Assembly: GCA_001897445.1 (NCBI GenBank)
Contig: MKSX01000025.1
Coordinates: forward strand, 1-47,575
Origin: Alphaproteobacteria bacterium 33-17
GTDB taxonomy: Bacteria > Pseudomonadota > Alphaproteobacteria > Rickettsiales > 33-17
Reading direction: 5' to 3'
Length of the DNA: 47,575 nt
Part shown: positions 7,212 through 14,777 of the stretch, one piece after another
How positions within the stretch are numbered: the stretch's first letter is position 1
Layout: every line of letters begins with the position of its first letter
Made by a program: the position numbers and the translations under genes
Notes under the pieces: model-generated
What the model saw: only the letters and a program-made list of their open reading frames with translations
Database searches by the model: none
Told to the model about the DNA's origin: nothing

Positions 7212-9422
7212 CTAATTTGTATTGATACCTAATAAATCTTTTTTCCTTCTGATTTCTTCTACATAACTTCTTAAACAAGTAGTCATTTTGGCTTTAACAG
7301 TCCCTATTATTTCCTTAACAGGCAGTTTGATTAAGAGTTCTGGTTTTTCTAATGGATCTGCTTTTAAACGTGCGGGTATATGCTCTGAATTAAGCGGTAC
7401 TGATAGAGGATTCTTATTTTCAAATAAACCATTTAGAAATGTTGCAAGTGGGTCTGCTTCACTTTCAACTCTTGTTGTTGAAATCATTACACTGTTTATT
7501 GAATTTTTTAGCTGGTTAAAATCATTAGTAAATTCAGTATTTGTTGTTGTACTTACATTCTGATAAAGAACCCTAACTAATACATATATTAAACGATTAT
7601 AATTTCTAATCGAAATATTGTTAGCTGCACCGCTATTTGAAAGGTCATTCATATAATCATATATCATAGCCTTTTGATCATTCGTCACACCTGAAATGCT
7701 GTATTTTGTTAAAAAGCTTTTAAGTAGTTGAGATAATTGCTTTTGATTATGCCGCTGGTTACACTCAAATTCATTAGCTTTTGTTATATTAGATTTGTTG
7801 TTCTCGTCACCGAAATAAAGCAAGGCTTTAGGTAAGGCAAAATAATTAGTCTCATCGATATTATTAATGTATTTCTCTGCTATCTTACTTTGTAACTTTA
7901 GTACTTTTTGAAATAAGGGATAATAACATTGAATTTTAAGTAAGTATTGACCTTTTTGTTCTCTAGATAATAGAAGATTTTCACTAGCTAATTGTTCTAT
8001 TAAATCCTGATGCTTTTTATAGAAATCTTCTGACAGGACTAGGGTTTTACCAACCAGCTTTGAGTCAAAAAGTTCAGAAAGAGCGACATCAATATCATTG
8101 AATAGGCGGGATTCACTAAAGAGCTGATGAGCTGTCATAACATTAGGTCTTTTAGACTTAAGTGTAATGTTAATTGTTTCGAGCTTATCATCTATATTGT
8201 TAATGGTTAAAATTCCTAAGTCCTGCATTTTATAAAAAATGGCAGTATTATAATTAAAGTCATGTAAAAAAAACTTAATATTAGGATCGTAAATACTGTC
8301 TTCAATATTAATTTGATTAGTCGGTACCTGAAGGCAAGATGACAAGAAAGAGGCCTTAATTTTGTTGTGGTGGTTTATGTAATCTTGCCAATCCTTATAC
8401 AATTGTTCAATATTACGAATATCACATATTGTATATGATATACAACGGGTATAATTACGATCAATCCTAAACGTTTTTTTATCCACAGAATCTTTAAAGA
8501 AAGCCCTTACAAACTCAGGTATTCTTTCGTCCTTAAGTACATCGGGAAAAGTTTCGCTGTAAAAAGGTTTTGGTTTTATATCGTTATTATCATTATAAAA
8601 GCAATAAAATTCACCAGTATAGGTGAATTCATTGCGTAATGTATGTGTATCGCTAATATTACGATTATTATTAAATATACGAATCTGTTTATTAACCAAA
8701 TCCGTAAAGGTTTTAATCATCTCAAGCTTAGCCATAGTGTCGTTAAGAAACCTAGCATAATCTGCAACATGTAGCTTGTGTACTTTTAAGGTAAGTTGTT
8801 TGAAGAGATCAACTTCCGTTTTAAAAAATGATCGTTTTTTAATTTTGTAAAGGGGTTTAATTTCAAAGTATGGCTTATAGTCCCTTCCAAGGTTATTTAA
8901 GGTGTAAAGCCGTGCGTGATCTACTTCATCATACGGGATTCTTACAATTTCTTTATTTTCATGAGGATAATGTATTATATTAGATTCACTTGAGTTTAAA
9001 TTTAATAGGTTGGCAATAGTCATGCCAATATCTTTGATTATAGTAGCGCTATTAGTATTAATATTGGGGGTTGGCTTTAATACGTGCTTTTCGGCTATAT
9101 CAAGCTTAAATGGCATTTTATTATGTAATGTTCTTACGTTTAAATTAGCTTCCTGTTTTTTACTTACATGCTTAATGAAAGCCTGAGCGGTTACTATCTC
9201 CGTAGGAATCTTTTCGTCATCTTTAATGGTTACATCACTTACATAACCATCTGAGTTTATAATAAAATCAATTACCTTCTGATTTTCTAAAAACTTCAAT
9301 ATCTCAAATGATACATTATCTTGGTGTATAGGTGCGTAAAGGTGTAAGATATTATCGTGATTACCTGCAATAGCAAGGTCATCAAAATTATCTAAAAAAC
9401 TAATTAGTGACTGTATTTTCAT
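7212..9422 (-). CDS. Large unrecognised protein, middle gene of minus-strand operon
   Basis: A protein of 736 aa with no signal peptide, membrane segment or nucleotide-binding motif that I can see. It is rich in Asn, Lys, Ile and predicted helical stretches, with many charged residues. Residues 1-60 (FDDLAIAGNHDNILHLYAP) may form a small alpha/beta domain. The long continuous frame with normal spacing to both neighbours shows it is a real gene. Position between two membrane-segment proteins suggests they form a unit. A structural or effector role is possible but not supported by any motif. Confidence 0.72.
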   Translation of the reverse strand: MKIQSLISFLDNFDDLAIAGNHDNILHLYAPIHQDNVSFEILKFLENQKVIDFIINSDGYVSDVTIKDDEKIPTEIVTAQAFIKHVSKKQEANLNVRTLHNKMPFKLDIAEKHVLKPTPNINTNSATIIKDIGMTIANLLNLNSSESNIIHYPHENKEIVRIPYDEVDHARLYTLNNLGRDYKPYFEIKPLYKIKKRSFFKTEVDLFKQLTLKVHKLHVADYARFLNDTMAKLEMIKTFTDLVNKQIRIFNNNRNISDTHTLRNEFTYTGEFYCFYNDNNDIKPKPFYSETFPDVLKDERIPEFVRAFFKDSVDKKTFRIDRNYTRCISYTICDIRNIEQLYKDWQDYINHHNKIKASFLSSCLQVPTNQINIEDSIYDPNIKFFLHDFNYNTAIFYKMQDLGILTINNIDDKLETINITLKSKRPNVMTAHQLFSESRLFNDIDVALSELFDSKLVGKTLVLSEDFYKKHQDLIEQLASENLLLSREQKGQYLLKIQCYYPLFQKVLKLQSKIAEKYINNIDETNYFALPKALLYFGDENNKSNITKANEFECNQRHNQKQLSQLLKSFLTKYSISGVTNDQKAMIYDYMNDLSNSGAANNISIRNYNRLIYVLVRVLYQNVSTTTNTEFTNDFNQLKNSINSVMISTTRVESEADPLATFLNGLFENKNPLSVPLNSEHIPARLKADPLEKPELLIKLPVKEIIGTVKAKMTTCLRSYVEEIRRKKDLLGINTN

Positions 9423-9518
9423 ATTTGTTACTCTTTATAAAAAATAATAAGATTCCTTGACCTTTAAAAAAGTTCTAAAGGGCTTAGAATTGTTTAAGTT
9501 GTCAATATTTATTGGTTC

Positions 9519-10427
9519 TTAACGAGCCATATTGCGTGTTTGCGCTTTTATATTTTCGTTAATAGCATCGTTAGTATAATAAATGCGATCACGGCTAAAT
9601 AATGTTGTAGGTTTAATTAAGTATCTGTACATCTTATCTGATGCAGATGATACTATGCCTTTGCTATCTACCACTTTAACCATTTCCTGATTAGAATAAG
9701 TTCCATTTAATACTTCACGATTTAAAGTATTAAATGAATTTGTATCAAAATATGTTTCCTGATAATTAGTTTTATCAACCACATATCTTCCTATCAAATA
9801 ACCCATGAAATACTCTGAAGCCTGAGTGTGATTTAGAGCCACATATTTCACAAGATCCTTAACTGCTCCAAAATTCATCAAAAATGATTTTAGTAATGAA
9901 AGCTCGGTAGCAATCCATGAAATAGCGTAATTAGGCACGTATTCCTTTATTTTGCTAGATGCTGAATTATACATTGGCGCTGCAAAATTAAGCATAGAAC
10001 TTACTCTAGATGAGCCGCTTATATAATTTGTGACTGTTGAATAGTAAGGAGCCACAATTGGAGCCATATAGCTTAGCGCAATAGGAGTAAGATAGATTGA
10101 TACACCAACTATTGCTAATACCTTTAAATCCTCCCCATAGTAGCGATTTCTGGAAGAGTTGCCGTTTTTTATATTGCTTGCAATTTTATATGTATTAGAT
10201 GGTCTGATATAGTCCATTTTTACATTGCGACCTAAAACCTCATCTTTAGTTGTTAGGGATAATATTCTCATAGATTTACCTATATTTTGAATAGTACTTT
10301 TAGTTACATTTTTAGCATGGGTTAATGTAAAGTCGGTAACTTTAAATACTTTATTTTGTATAGATGAGACCGAGTCTTGTGTATAGTCTTGGATACCCAT
10401 CAACTTCTTTTCAACATAATTCTTCAT
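9519..10427 (-). CDS. Unrecognised membrane protein, first gene of minus-strand operon
   Basis: A protein of 302 aa. The N-terminal 90 residues are polar and amphipathic, rich in Ser, Thr and Lys. Hydrophobic segments follow at about residues 103-135 (VLAIVGVSIYLTPIALSYMA) and weaker ones around 165-215. The C-terminal 80 residues are polar. GGAGGAA lies immediately before the ATG. It starts divergently from the 17-kDa lipoprotein gene, across an intergenic region with palindromic operators, and leads the unknown operon. No family is recognised. Confidence 0.7.
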   Translation of the reverse strand: MKNYVEKKLMGIQDYTQDSVSSIQNKVFKVTDFTLTHAKNVTKSTIQNIGKSMRILSLTTKDEVLGRNVKMDYIRPSNTYKIASNIKNGNSSRNRYYGEDLKVLAIVGVSIYLTPIALSYMAPIVAPYYSTVTNYISGSSRVSSMLNFAAPMYNSASSKIKEYVPNYAISWIATELSLLKSFLMNFGAVKDLVKYVALNHTQASEYFMGYLIGRYVVDKTNYQETYFDTNSFNTLNREVLNGTYSNQEMVKVVDSKGIVSSASDKMYRYLIKPTTLFSRDRIYYTNDAINENIKAQTRNMAR

Positions 10428-10475
10428 ATTTCCTCCAATTCAATAACTATATTGTATAACAGAAACCAATAATAT

Positions 10476-10526
10476 GTTATAAACTATAACTATATATTGA
10501 CATAAGTCATAAATACGATATATACT
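10476..10526 (+). promoter_or_regulatory. Promoter with GTTATAnnnTATAAC operator (lipoprotein operon)
   Basis: A perfect inverted repeat GTTATA-AAC-TATAAC (10476-10490) ends 6 nt before TTGACA (10497-10502), followed by TATACT at 10521-10526 (18 nt spacer) or TATATA at 10519 (16 nt). A second degenerate copy lies at 10445-10460 (AACTATATTGTATAAC), nearer the divergent minus-strand gene. The same arrangement occurs in front of the T4SS operon. Confidence 0.75.
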
Positions 10527-10620
10527 TATAATTGAATTTGGCGTCAAGCTAAATTTGTTAACAAAATTACAACCTAAGATGTTGTATTAAATTAAGTTAT
10601 TGATAAACAAGGAAAAATAT

Positions 10621-11097
10621 ATGAAAAAAAAAGTTGCAACTTTAATAATAAGTTTATCCGTAATCACCGCATGTGAAAATGGGTCAATGCCTATATCACG
10701 TCAGCATGTAGCTACAGGTCTTGGGGCAATTGGTGGCGGTATTCTCGGCTCTAATATCGGAAAAGGGAAGGGAAGAATGGTAGGTGCTGCGTTAGGGGCA
10801 TTAGGTGGTGCTGCATTTGGTAATTGGATGGGTGAACATCTGGATCCCAAAGATCAACAAACTCATATTAACACCACGCAAAGAAGTTTAGAAAATGCTA
10901 GAACAAACCAGCAGATAGGCTGGGATGACCCTGATACAGGTGCTAGTGGCTTTGTAATGCCAACTCAAACCTACAAATCAAGAGAAGGTAGGGTGTGTAG
11001 AGAATATACTCAAGTGATTCAAGTTGATGGCAAAAGACAAGAAGCTTTTGGCAAAGCTTGTAGAAATAATGATGGATACTGGCAAATTCAGAATTAA
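10621..11097 (+). CDS. 17-kDa surface antigen-like lipoprotein
   Basis: A protein of 158 aa from the ATG at 10621 (AAGGAA upstream). A lipoprotein signal ends at Cys18 (SVITAC). It is followed by a glycine-zipper block (GLGAIGGGILGSNIGKGKG, then GAALGALGGAAFGNWMG) and a C-terminal domain with GWDDPDTGASGFVMPT, CREYTQ and GKACRNNDGYW. The order and motifs match the rickettsial 17-kDa antigen (glycine-zipper 2TM family) over its full length. That protein is an outer-membrane lipoprotein of unknown exact function. Its gene is normally chromosomal; here it sits under a promoter of the same design as the T4SS promoter, so a role in the surface assembly of the conjugation machine is suggested. Confidence 0.92.
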   Translation: MKKKVATLIISLSVITACENGSMPISRQHVATGLGAIGGGILGSNIGKGKGRMVGAALGALGGAAFGNWMGEHLDPKDQQTHINTTQRSLENARTNQQIGWDDPDTGASGFVMPTQTYKSREGRVCREYTQVIQVDGKRQEAFGKACRNNDGYWQIQN

Positions 11098-11138
11098 AAG
11101 TTTAAAATAAGGATTAGAGCAGTTCAGGAGAATAGTTT

Positions 11139-12341
11139 ATGATTGATCAAAATTGGTATATCCACGTAAATTACGTTCAAGAGGACAAAATTTCCCCTGA
11201 GCTGTATCTTTATAAAGGCTATGAGAAACATTTCGAAAACAAAACTTCATTGATTACTTATATAAATAATCAAATTGAATGCATCAAGCAGCCTATAGAT
11301 TTAATACAGTACAAAAAAGTTGGTTTTTTCTTTTGGAACAATATTTTGACTAACAAAGGTCAAAGCCATGACATTTTAATAGAAAACCAACTAGAAACAA
11401 ACTTCAGATATTATTGTATTTTACAAATTGAAGAGCTTATAATTAACAACTCGTTTTTATTGGACGTCGATGAAATTATTGATATAAAAAGCAATCTTTA
11501 CCATATAATAGAGCAGTTCAAAATTTCTACTGCAACAGGTTTTAATAGTGAATATGAGCTTTATATGAAACTACATGAAGTATCACATGCACTTTCACCT
11601 ATTATAGTATCTATTGATGACAAGATCATTAAGCAATTTCAGCAAAGTGAACGCACTTTAGAGTTATTAGATAATTGGATTGATTATTTTGAGTTGGTTA
11701 AAAATCTAGGCATAGATTTTTATGCAGATAAGACAGCCGAAGAAATCAAAAACCATAATGAAGAAATCTATTTACAGCTAAAAGCAATATTTTCTGAAGA
11801 GATGTGGCTTAATTCTTTCTATACTATATATCAACATTTAAAGGTTTATAATGTAGCAATCGAGGTGGCTATAGTAGAGAAATTCATTTATACTCTACAA
11901 AATTGCAAATTGGCTTTATCATCTAATTCAGTCAAAGAGTTAGGTGCATATTATTTAGATGTTTCTTTGTTACCTCTTTTCATTGAAATGTTTTCAATTC
12001 TTGACGAAAGGCCTATAAAAATAGGTAATTTTAAAGGCGTTAATAATGATGGACGTATACTTCCAAAAACATTCCGTACAGAAAATGGTGAAACTTATTA
12101 CATAAAATCATATTCTGGTTTGTTCAGCGAATATCATAAATTATTTCAACAACATAAAGCTAAGTTATTATATGTTAAAAGGTATGCTTCCAATTATATA
12201 GAAGCACAGGTAAGACTGCTTGTAAGAGAAGCTATTAACAATAGTGAAAAGTTTTTTAAGGTTCATAAGGCTATGCATGACAAGGGTATCAAATGTGCAT
12301 TAGAACTTCATGAAACAATCCAGAATATTGTAAAAAAGTAG
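11139..12341 (+). CDS. Unrecognised protein, short member of a family flanking the T4SS
   Basis: A protein of 400 aa, soluble by appearance, with AGGAG before the ATG. The N-terminal 150 residues resemble both halves of the protein at 26597-28693: a start of the type WYIHVNYV, a segment FENKTSLITYINNQI, and a block CILQIEELIINNSFLLDVDEI. The rest is helical and polar, with no enzyme motif that I can identify. It lies 42 nt after the 17-kDa lipoprotein gene, probably in the same transcript, and so under the operator-bearing promoter shared with the T4SS. Regulation with the T4SS and lack of any housekeeping motif make a transfer accessory or secreted substrate plausible. Confidence 0.72.
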   Translation: MIDQNWYIHVNYVQEDKISPELYLYKGYEKHFENKTSLITYINNQIECIKQPIDLIQYKKVGFFFWNNILTNKGQSHDILIENQLETNFRYYCILQIEELIINNSFLLDVDEIIDIKSNLYHIIEQFKISTATGFNSEYELYMKLHEVSHALSPIIVSIDDKIIKQFQQSERTLELLDNWIDYFELVKNLGIDFYADKTAEEIKNHNEEIYLQLKAIFSEEMWLNSFYTIYQHLKVYNVAIEVAIVEKFIYTLQNCKLALSSNSVKELGAYYLDVSLLPLFIEMFSILDERPIKIGNFKGVNNDGRILPKTFRTENGETYYIKSYSGLFSEYHKLFQQHKAKLLYVKRYASNYIEAQVRLLVREAINNSEKFFKVHKAMHDKGIKCALELHETIQNIVKK

Positions 12342-12366
12342 GACGAAACATTAGTAATCATTTTTT

Positions 12367-12576
12367 GGTGAGCCCCTGAGCAGAAAGAAAAAGGAGAGGG
12401 GAAAGCCGAAGGCTAAACTCTCTCCTTAAATGTTACTAGCTAAATCATTTTTCGGAGCCTGCCCATCGCAGAAAGCAAATAAAAACATAAGAAAACAATA
12501 GTCAAGGGCGCTGAAAGCGGTAATACTTACCTTGACTATTGTTTTTGATGTTTTAGCTTCTGCACTAGATGGGAGT
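12367..12576. repeat. Palindromic element copy A (Rickettsia palindromic element type), intergenic
   Basis: The element shares blocks with copy B in virB9: CCTGAGCA, TCGGAGCCT, TCAAGGGCGCTGAAAGCGGT, CTTACCTTGA and TTTGATGTTTTAGCTT. Its core (12461-12572) folds into one long hairpin: CCCATC..GCAGAAAGC..AACAATAGTCAAGG pairing with CCTTGACTATTGTT..GCTTCTGC..GATGGG, with two small inner stems (CGCTgaaAGCG and GGTAAtacTTACC). A further hairpin AAGGAGAG/CTCTCCTT lies in its left part (12391-12426). The gene-free interval 12342-12777 is mostly this element; the rest is AT-rich with nothing recognised. Confidence 0.82.
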
Positions 12577-12777
12577 TACGAAAAATATGTGTTACGTAAC
12601 ATACTGAAATATATGGAAAAACCGCGCCGTTAATTATTTGTTAATAAAAAAATACTTAACTATATCTTGAAAATGTGTTAATTAATTCACACGTGTTAAA
12701 CCTTTAGTTGATTACTTTGCGCCCCCTCTTTTGTTTTGGTAGCGGGATATAGGTTTGTCATGAATTAAATTAGCGGA

Positions 12778-13254
12778 GTGAATGTTGTGAAGGAAAATTA
12801 TATTGCTATATATGATGAAAGTATAAGGAAGGCTTTTAAAAGCCATTTTGATAAATATAAAACAGTTGAAATTACTGATTTTATGTTTATTGAACATGAT
12901 TTTACTATTGCTGCATCAAGTTATATTATTTCTGATTTAAATTGGCAAAAAGAATATGATAAAAAATTCTATGCCTATTATGACCCAGCTTATAAGGCTG
13001 GTTTTCACTTATCCAGCGGCTTCAATCTGCTTAGTTTTCTTACTTCTGATAATCCCATAGGTACGAAAATATTAGAAAGAAAAAAGAAAGCGAATATTTC
13101 TAATGGCTTTGTTTTAATAGCTAAAACACCAATGAAAGCATATCAACTGATACTGAGTTCAAAAGATGATAACTTGGATATTGTGAATTTAATGTGCAAA
13201 AATGCTGAACGATTTGTACAATTATTCGAAGAATTTAAAAAAATTACTTTATAA
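12778..13254 (+). CDS. Small protein resembling a LuxR-type autoinducer-binding domain without HTH
   Basis: A protein of 158 aa from GTG 12778 (a second GTG at 12787 is possible). The segment LNWQKEYDKKFYAYYDPAY resembles the W-x3-Y...Y...DP signature of LuxR-family signal-binding domains, and ISNGFVLIAKTPMKAYQL fits the later beta strands of such a domain. It ends without the DNA-binding helix-turn-helix that usually follows. The resemblance is at pattern level only, so the call is tentative. It converges with the S24-like regulator, overlapping it by 6 nt. A stand-alone sensor that partners with or titrates another regulator is one possibility; a truncated regulator is another. Confidence 0.4.
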   Translation: MNVVKENYIAIYDESIRKAFKSHFDKYKTVEITDFMFIEHDFTIAASSYIISDLNWQKEYDKKFYAYYDPAYKAGFHLSSGFNLLSFLTSDNPIGTKILERKKKANISNGFVLIAKTPMKAYQLILSSKDDNLDIVNLMCKNAERFVQLFEEFKKITL

Positions 13255-13938
13255 AAATCCATAAAAATTGCGGGAATCACGTATATTGTTATAAGTTGTA
13301 ATTTTATCCTTTCTTAAAATTCTGTGCCAATACAAAGGTGCAAAATGTTTAATATCTGATATCTTTACATATCTATTATGTTCTTTAGCAAGTGGATTAA
13401 TAGCCACTAAAGCAACTTCCTTATCAGGTTGTGACCATAGAATCTTACGAAATAATGTTGAACCGTCTTGTAATATTACAATTGCAAAATCCCCAATCCA
13501 CAAATCCATATTGTTTGTACTTGTAACAAATCCACCGACATAGTCCCCAGGTTTAAACAAAGGATTCATAGCTTGATCAGATATATTGATAACAATGCTA
13601 TTGATGTATTTCTTTTCATATTCTTTGGCTTCAATTAAGGCAAGAACGTCATCGAATTGAATTTGATGATGACCTGTTTGTAAGTCCAACCTATCTGTTT
13701 CTTTATTAATATATGGTTCGGGCCCTGTGCCATTAATAAGCCAGTCGTCGGAAACAATAATATTTATACTATTAAATAGTTTGATTAATCTTTGTACATA
13801 ATCATAACTAATTCGGCTAGCCTCTTCCCATTGACGTAATGTGCTATACGGTATCTTATACTTTTTTGACAAGCTATAACGCGACAATCCTGTCATATCT
13901 CTTAATTTCTGAAGTCTTTCGCCAAAAGTTGTAGTCAT
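13249..13938 (-). CDS. XRE/S24-type repressor lacking peptidase residues
   Basis: A protein of 229 aa. The N-terminus is an XRE helix-turn-helix (LSRYSLSKKYKIPYSTLRQW, residues about 19-38). The C-terminal half is an S24/LexA-CI-like domain: DQAMNPLFKPGDYVGG, IGDFAIVIL, then GSTLFRKILW. In active family members the residue before Met is the catalytic Ser and a Lys follows the second strand; here these positions are Ala and Arg, so self-cleavage is unlikely. It starts divergently from the T4SS operon, the usual place for a repressor of transfer genes. It is the best candidate for binding the GTTATAnnnTATAAC sites, but this is not shown by the sequence. Confidence 0.85.
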   Translation of the reverse strand: MTTTFGERLQKLRDMTGLSRYSLSKKYKIPYSTLRQWEEASRISYDYVQRLIKLFNSINIIVSDDWLINGTGPEPYINKETDRLDLQTGHHQIQFDDVLALIEAKEYEKKYINSIVINISDQAMNPLFKPGDYVGGFVTSTNNMDLWIGDFAIVILQDGSTLFRKILWSQPDKEVALVAINPLAKEHNRYVKISDIKHFAPLYWHRILRKDKITTYNNIRDSRNFYGFL

Positions 13939-13989
13939 CCTTTATAATCCCGTAGGCCTGCCAAGTAATAAAATATTAGTTATATTTTT

Positions 13990-14006
13990 ATATTATTCAA
14001 TAATAT
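13990..14006. promoter_or_regulatory. 17-bp palindrome upstream of the S24-like repressor
   Basis: ATATTATT-C-AATAATAT is a perfect inverted repeat 52 nt upstream of the repressor start, on the side of its own promoter. It is a candidate autoregulatory operator, different in sequence from the GTTATA palindrome. Confidence 0.5.
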
Positions 14007-14076
14007 GACGGAAACCCATTACTTGTCAATTATTTATCAATAAAAGTTACTAAATATTATTATTAGAAAAAATTTA

Positions 14077-14126
14077 GTTATATAATATAACTAAAAATTG
14101 ACACATGTGATAAAATAAGTTATATT
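14077..14126 (+). promoter_or_regulatory. T4SS promoter with GTTATAnnnTATAAC operator
   Basis: GTTATA-TAA-TATAAC (14077-14091) ends 6 nt before TTGACA (14098-14103); TATATT follows at 14121-14126 after a 17-nt spacer. This is a near-consensus sigma-70 promoter. Additional GTTATA half-sites lie at about 13978 and 14119. The virB2 start is about 60 nt downstream of the -10 box. Confidence 0.8.
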
Positions 14127-14188
14127 TGTACATATATTTAAATAATTCACTTTGTTTTATTTGTAATTCAAAGTTTTAGGAGAAAAAA

Positions 14189-14470
14189 ATGAAAAAACTA
14201 TCTTACACATTAGCGGGTTTTGTGTTCTCAGCGCAAAATGCATTAGCAAGCGGTAATCCTTTTGATACAGCTGCAACAAAGTCAAAAACCATTGTAGAAA
14301 CCTATTTAATAGGTAAATTCATACCAATTTTGTTACTTGTGGTTTGGGCTACGTTCTTTTATGAAGCTTGGTCTGCAAGACGTTTTGATGTCGGTAAGTT
14401 TGTTATATATCTAGTAGGTTCAATTGTTGCGGTTGGTATACAAGGTTTTGTTAACCACTTTTTGTTATAG
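14189..14470 (+). CDS. virB2: VirB2-like pilin
   Basis: A protein of 93 aa with a signal peptide (cleavage expected after ALA at about residue 24), two hydrophobic helices (FIPILLLVVWATFFYEAW and VIYLVGSIVAVGIQGFV) and a short polar loop between them (SARRFDVGK). This is the VirB2/TrbC pilin layout, and the gene stands first in a VirB operon. The pilin polymerises into the conjugative pilus. AGGAG precedes the ATG. Identity rests on architecture and operon position, since VirB2 sequences diverge strongly. Confidence 0.82.
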   Translation: MKKLSYTLAGFVFSAQNALASGNPFDTAATKSKTIVETYLIGKFIPILLLVVWATFFYEAWSARRFDVGKFVIYLVGSIVAVGIQGFVNHFLL

Positions 14471-14477
14471 GTGTGGT

Positions 14478-14777
14478 ATGATAAGGGTAAGATTTTTCAA
14501 CGAGATGAACAAGCCTATTAGCATATTAGGGCTTGATCTATATTCTTTTGGGTTAGTAATAGCGGCATTAATGATTGCTATTATTCTGCCTTCAGTGTTT
14601 ATGCTCAATGTCGTAATATCTTATTCTATTTATATATTTATCATCATTCCGATTATCCTGATTTTGAGAAAAAAAAGCCGCAAAGATCCTGAGTTTTTAA
14701 AAGCTTTTTATTTTAATGTTATGAAATTTGGTTTTAAGCGGGTTATTAAAGCGAGGCTTAAGTATGTTAAATGGTGA
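14478..14777 (+). CDS. virB3: VirB3-like inner-membrane protein
   Basis: A protein of 99 aa from the ATG at 14478; an upstream ORF start at 14424 would overlap virB2. It has a short polar N-terminus (FFNEMNKPISILGLDLYSF), two adjacent membrane segments, and a basic tail. This matches the VirB3 family, which works with VirB4 in the inner-membrane complex. It begins 7 nt after virB2 and overlaps virB4 by 14 nt. Confidence 0.85.
   Translation: MIRVRFFNEMNKPISILGLDLYSFGLVIAALMIAIILPSVFMLNVVISYSIYIFIIIPIILILRKKSRKDPEFLKAFYFNVMKFGFKRVIKARLKYVKW

Noticed and set aside
7201..7278. Upstream start of the pentapeptide-like protein at 7278
   Set aside because: It would overlap the 736-aa gene by 67 nt, and AGGAGA sits before the ATG at 7200.
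14424..14477. Longer VirB3 starting inside virB2
   Set aside because: It reads the end of virB2 in another frame and adds residues foreign to VirB3.
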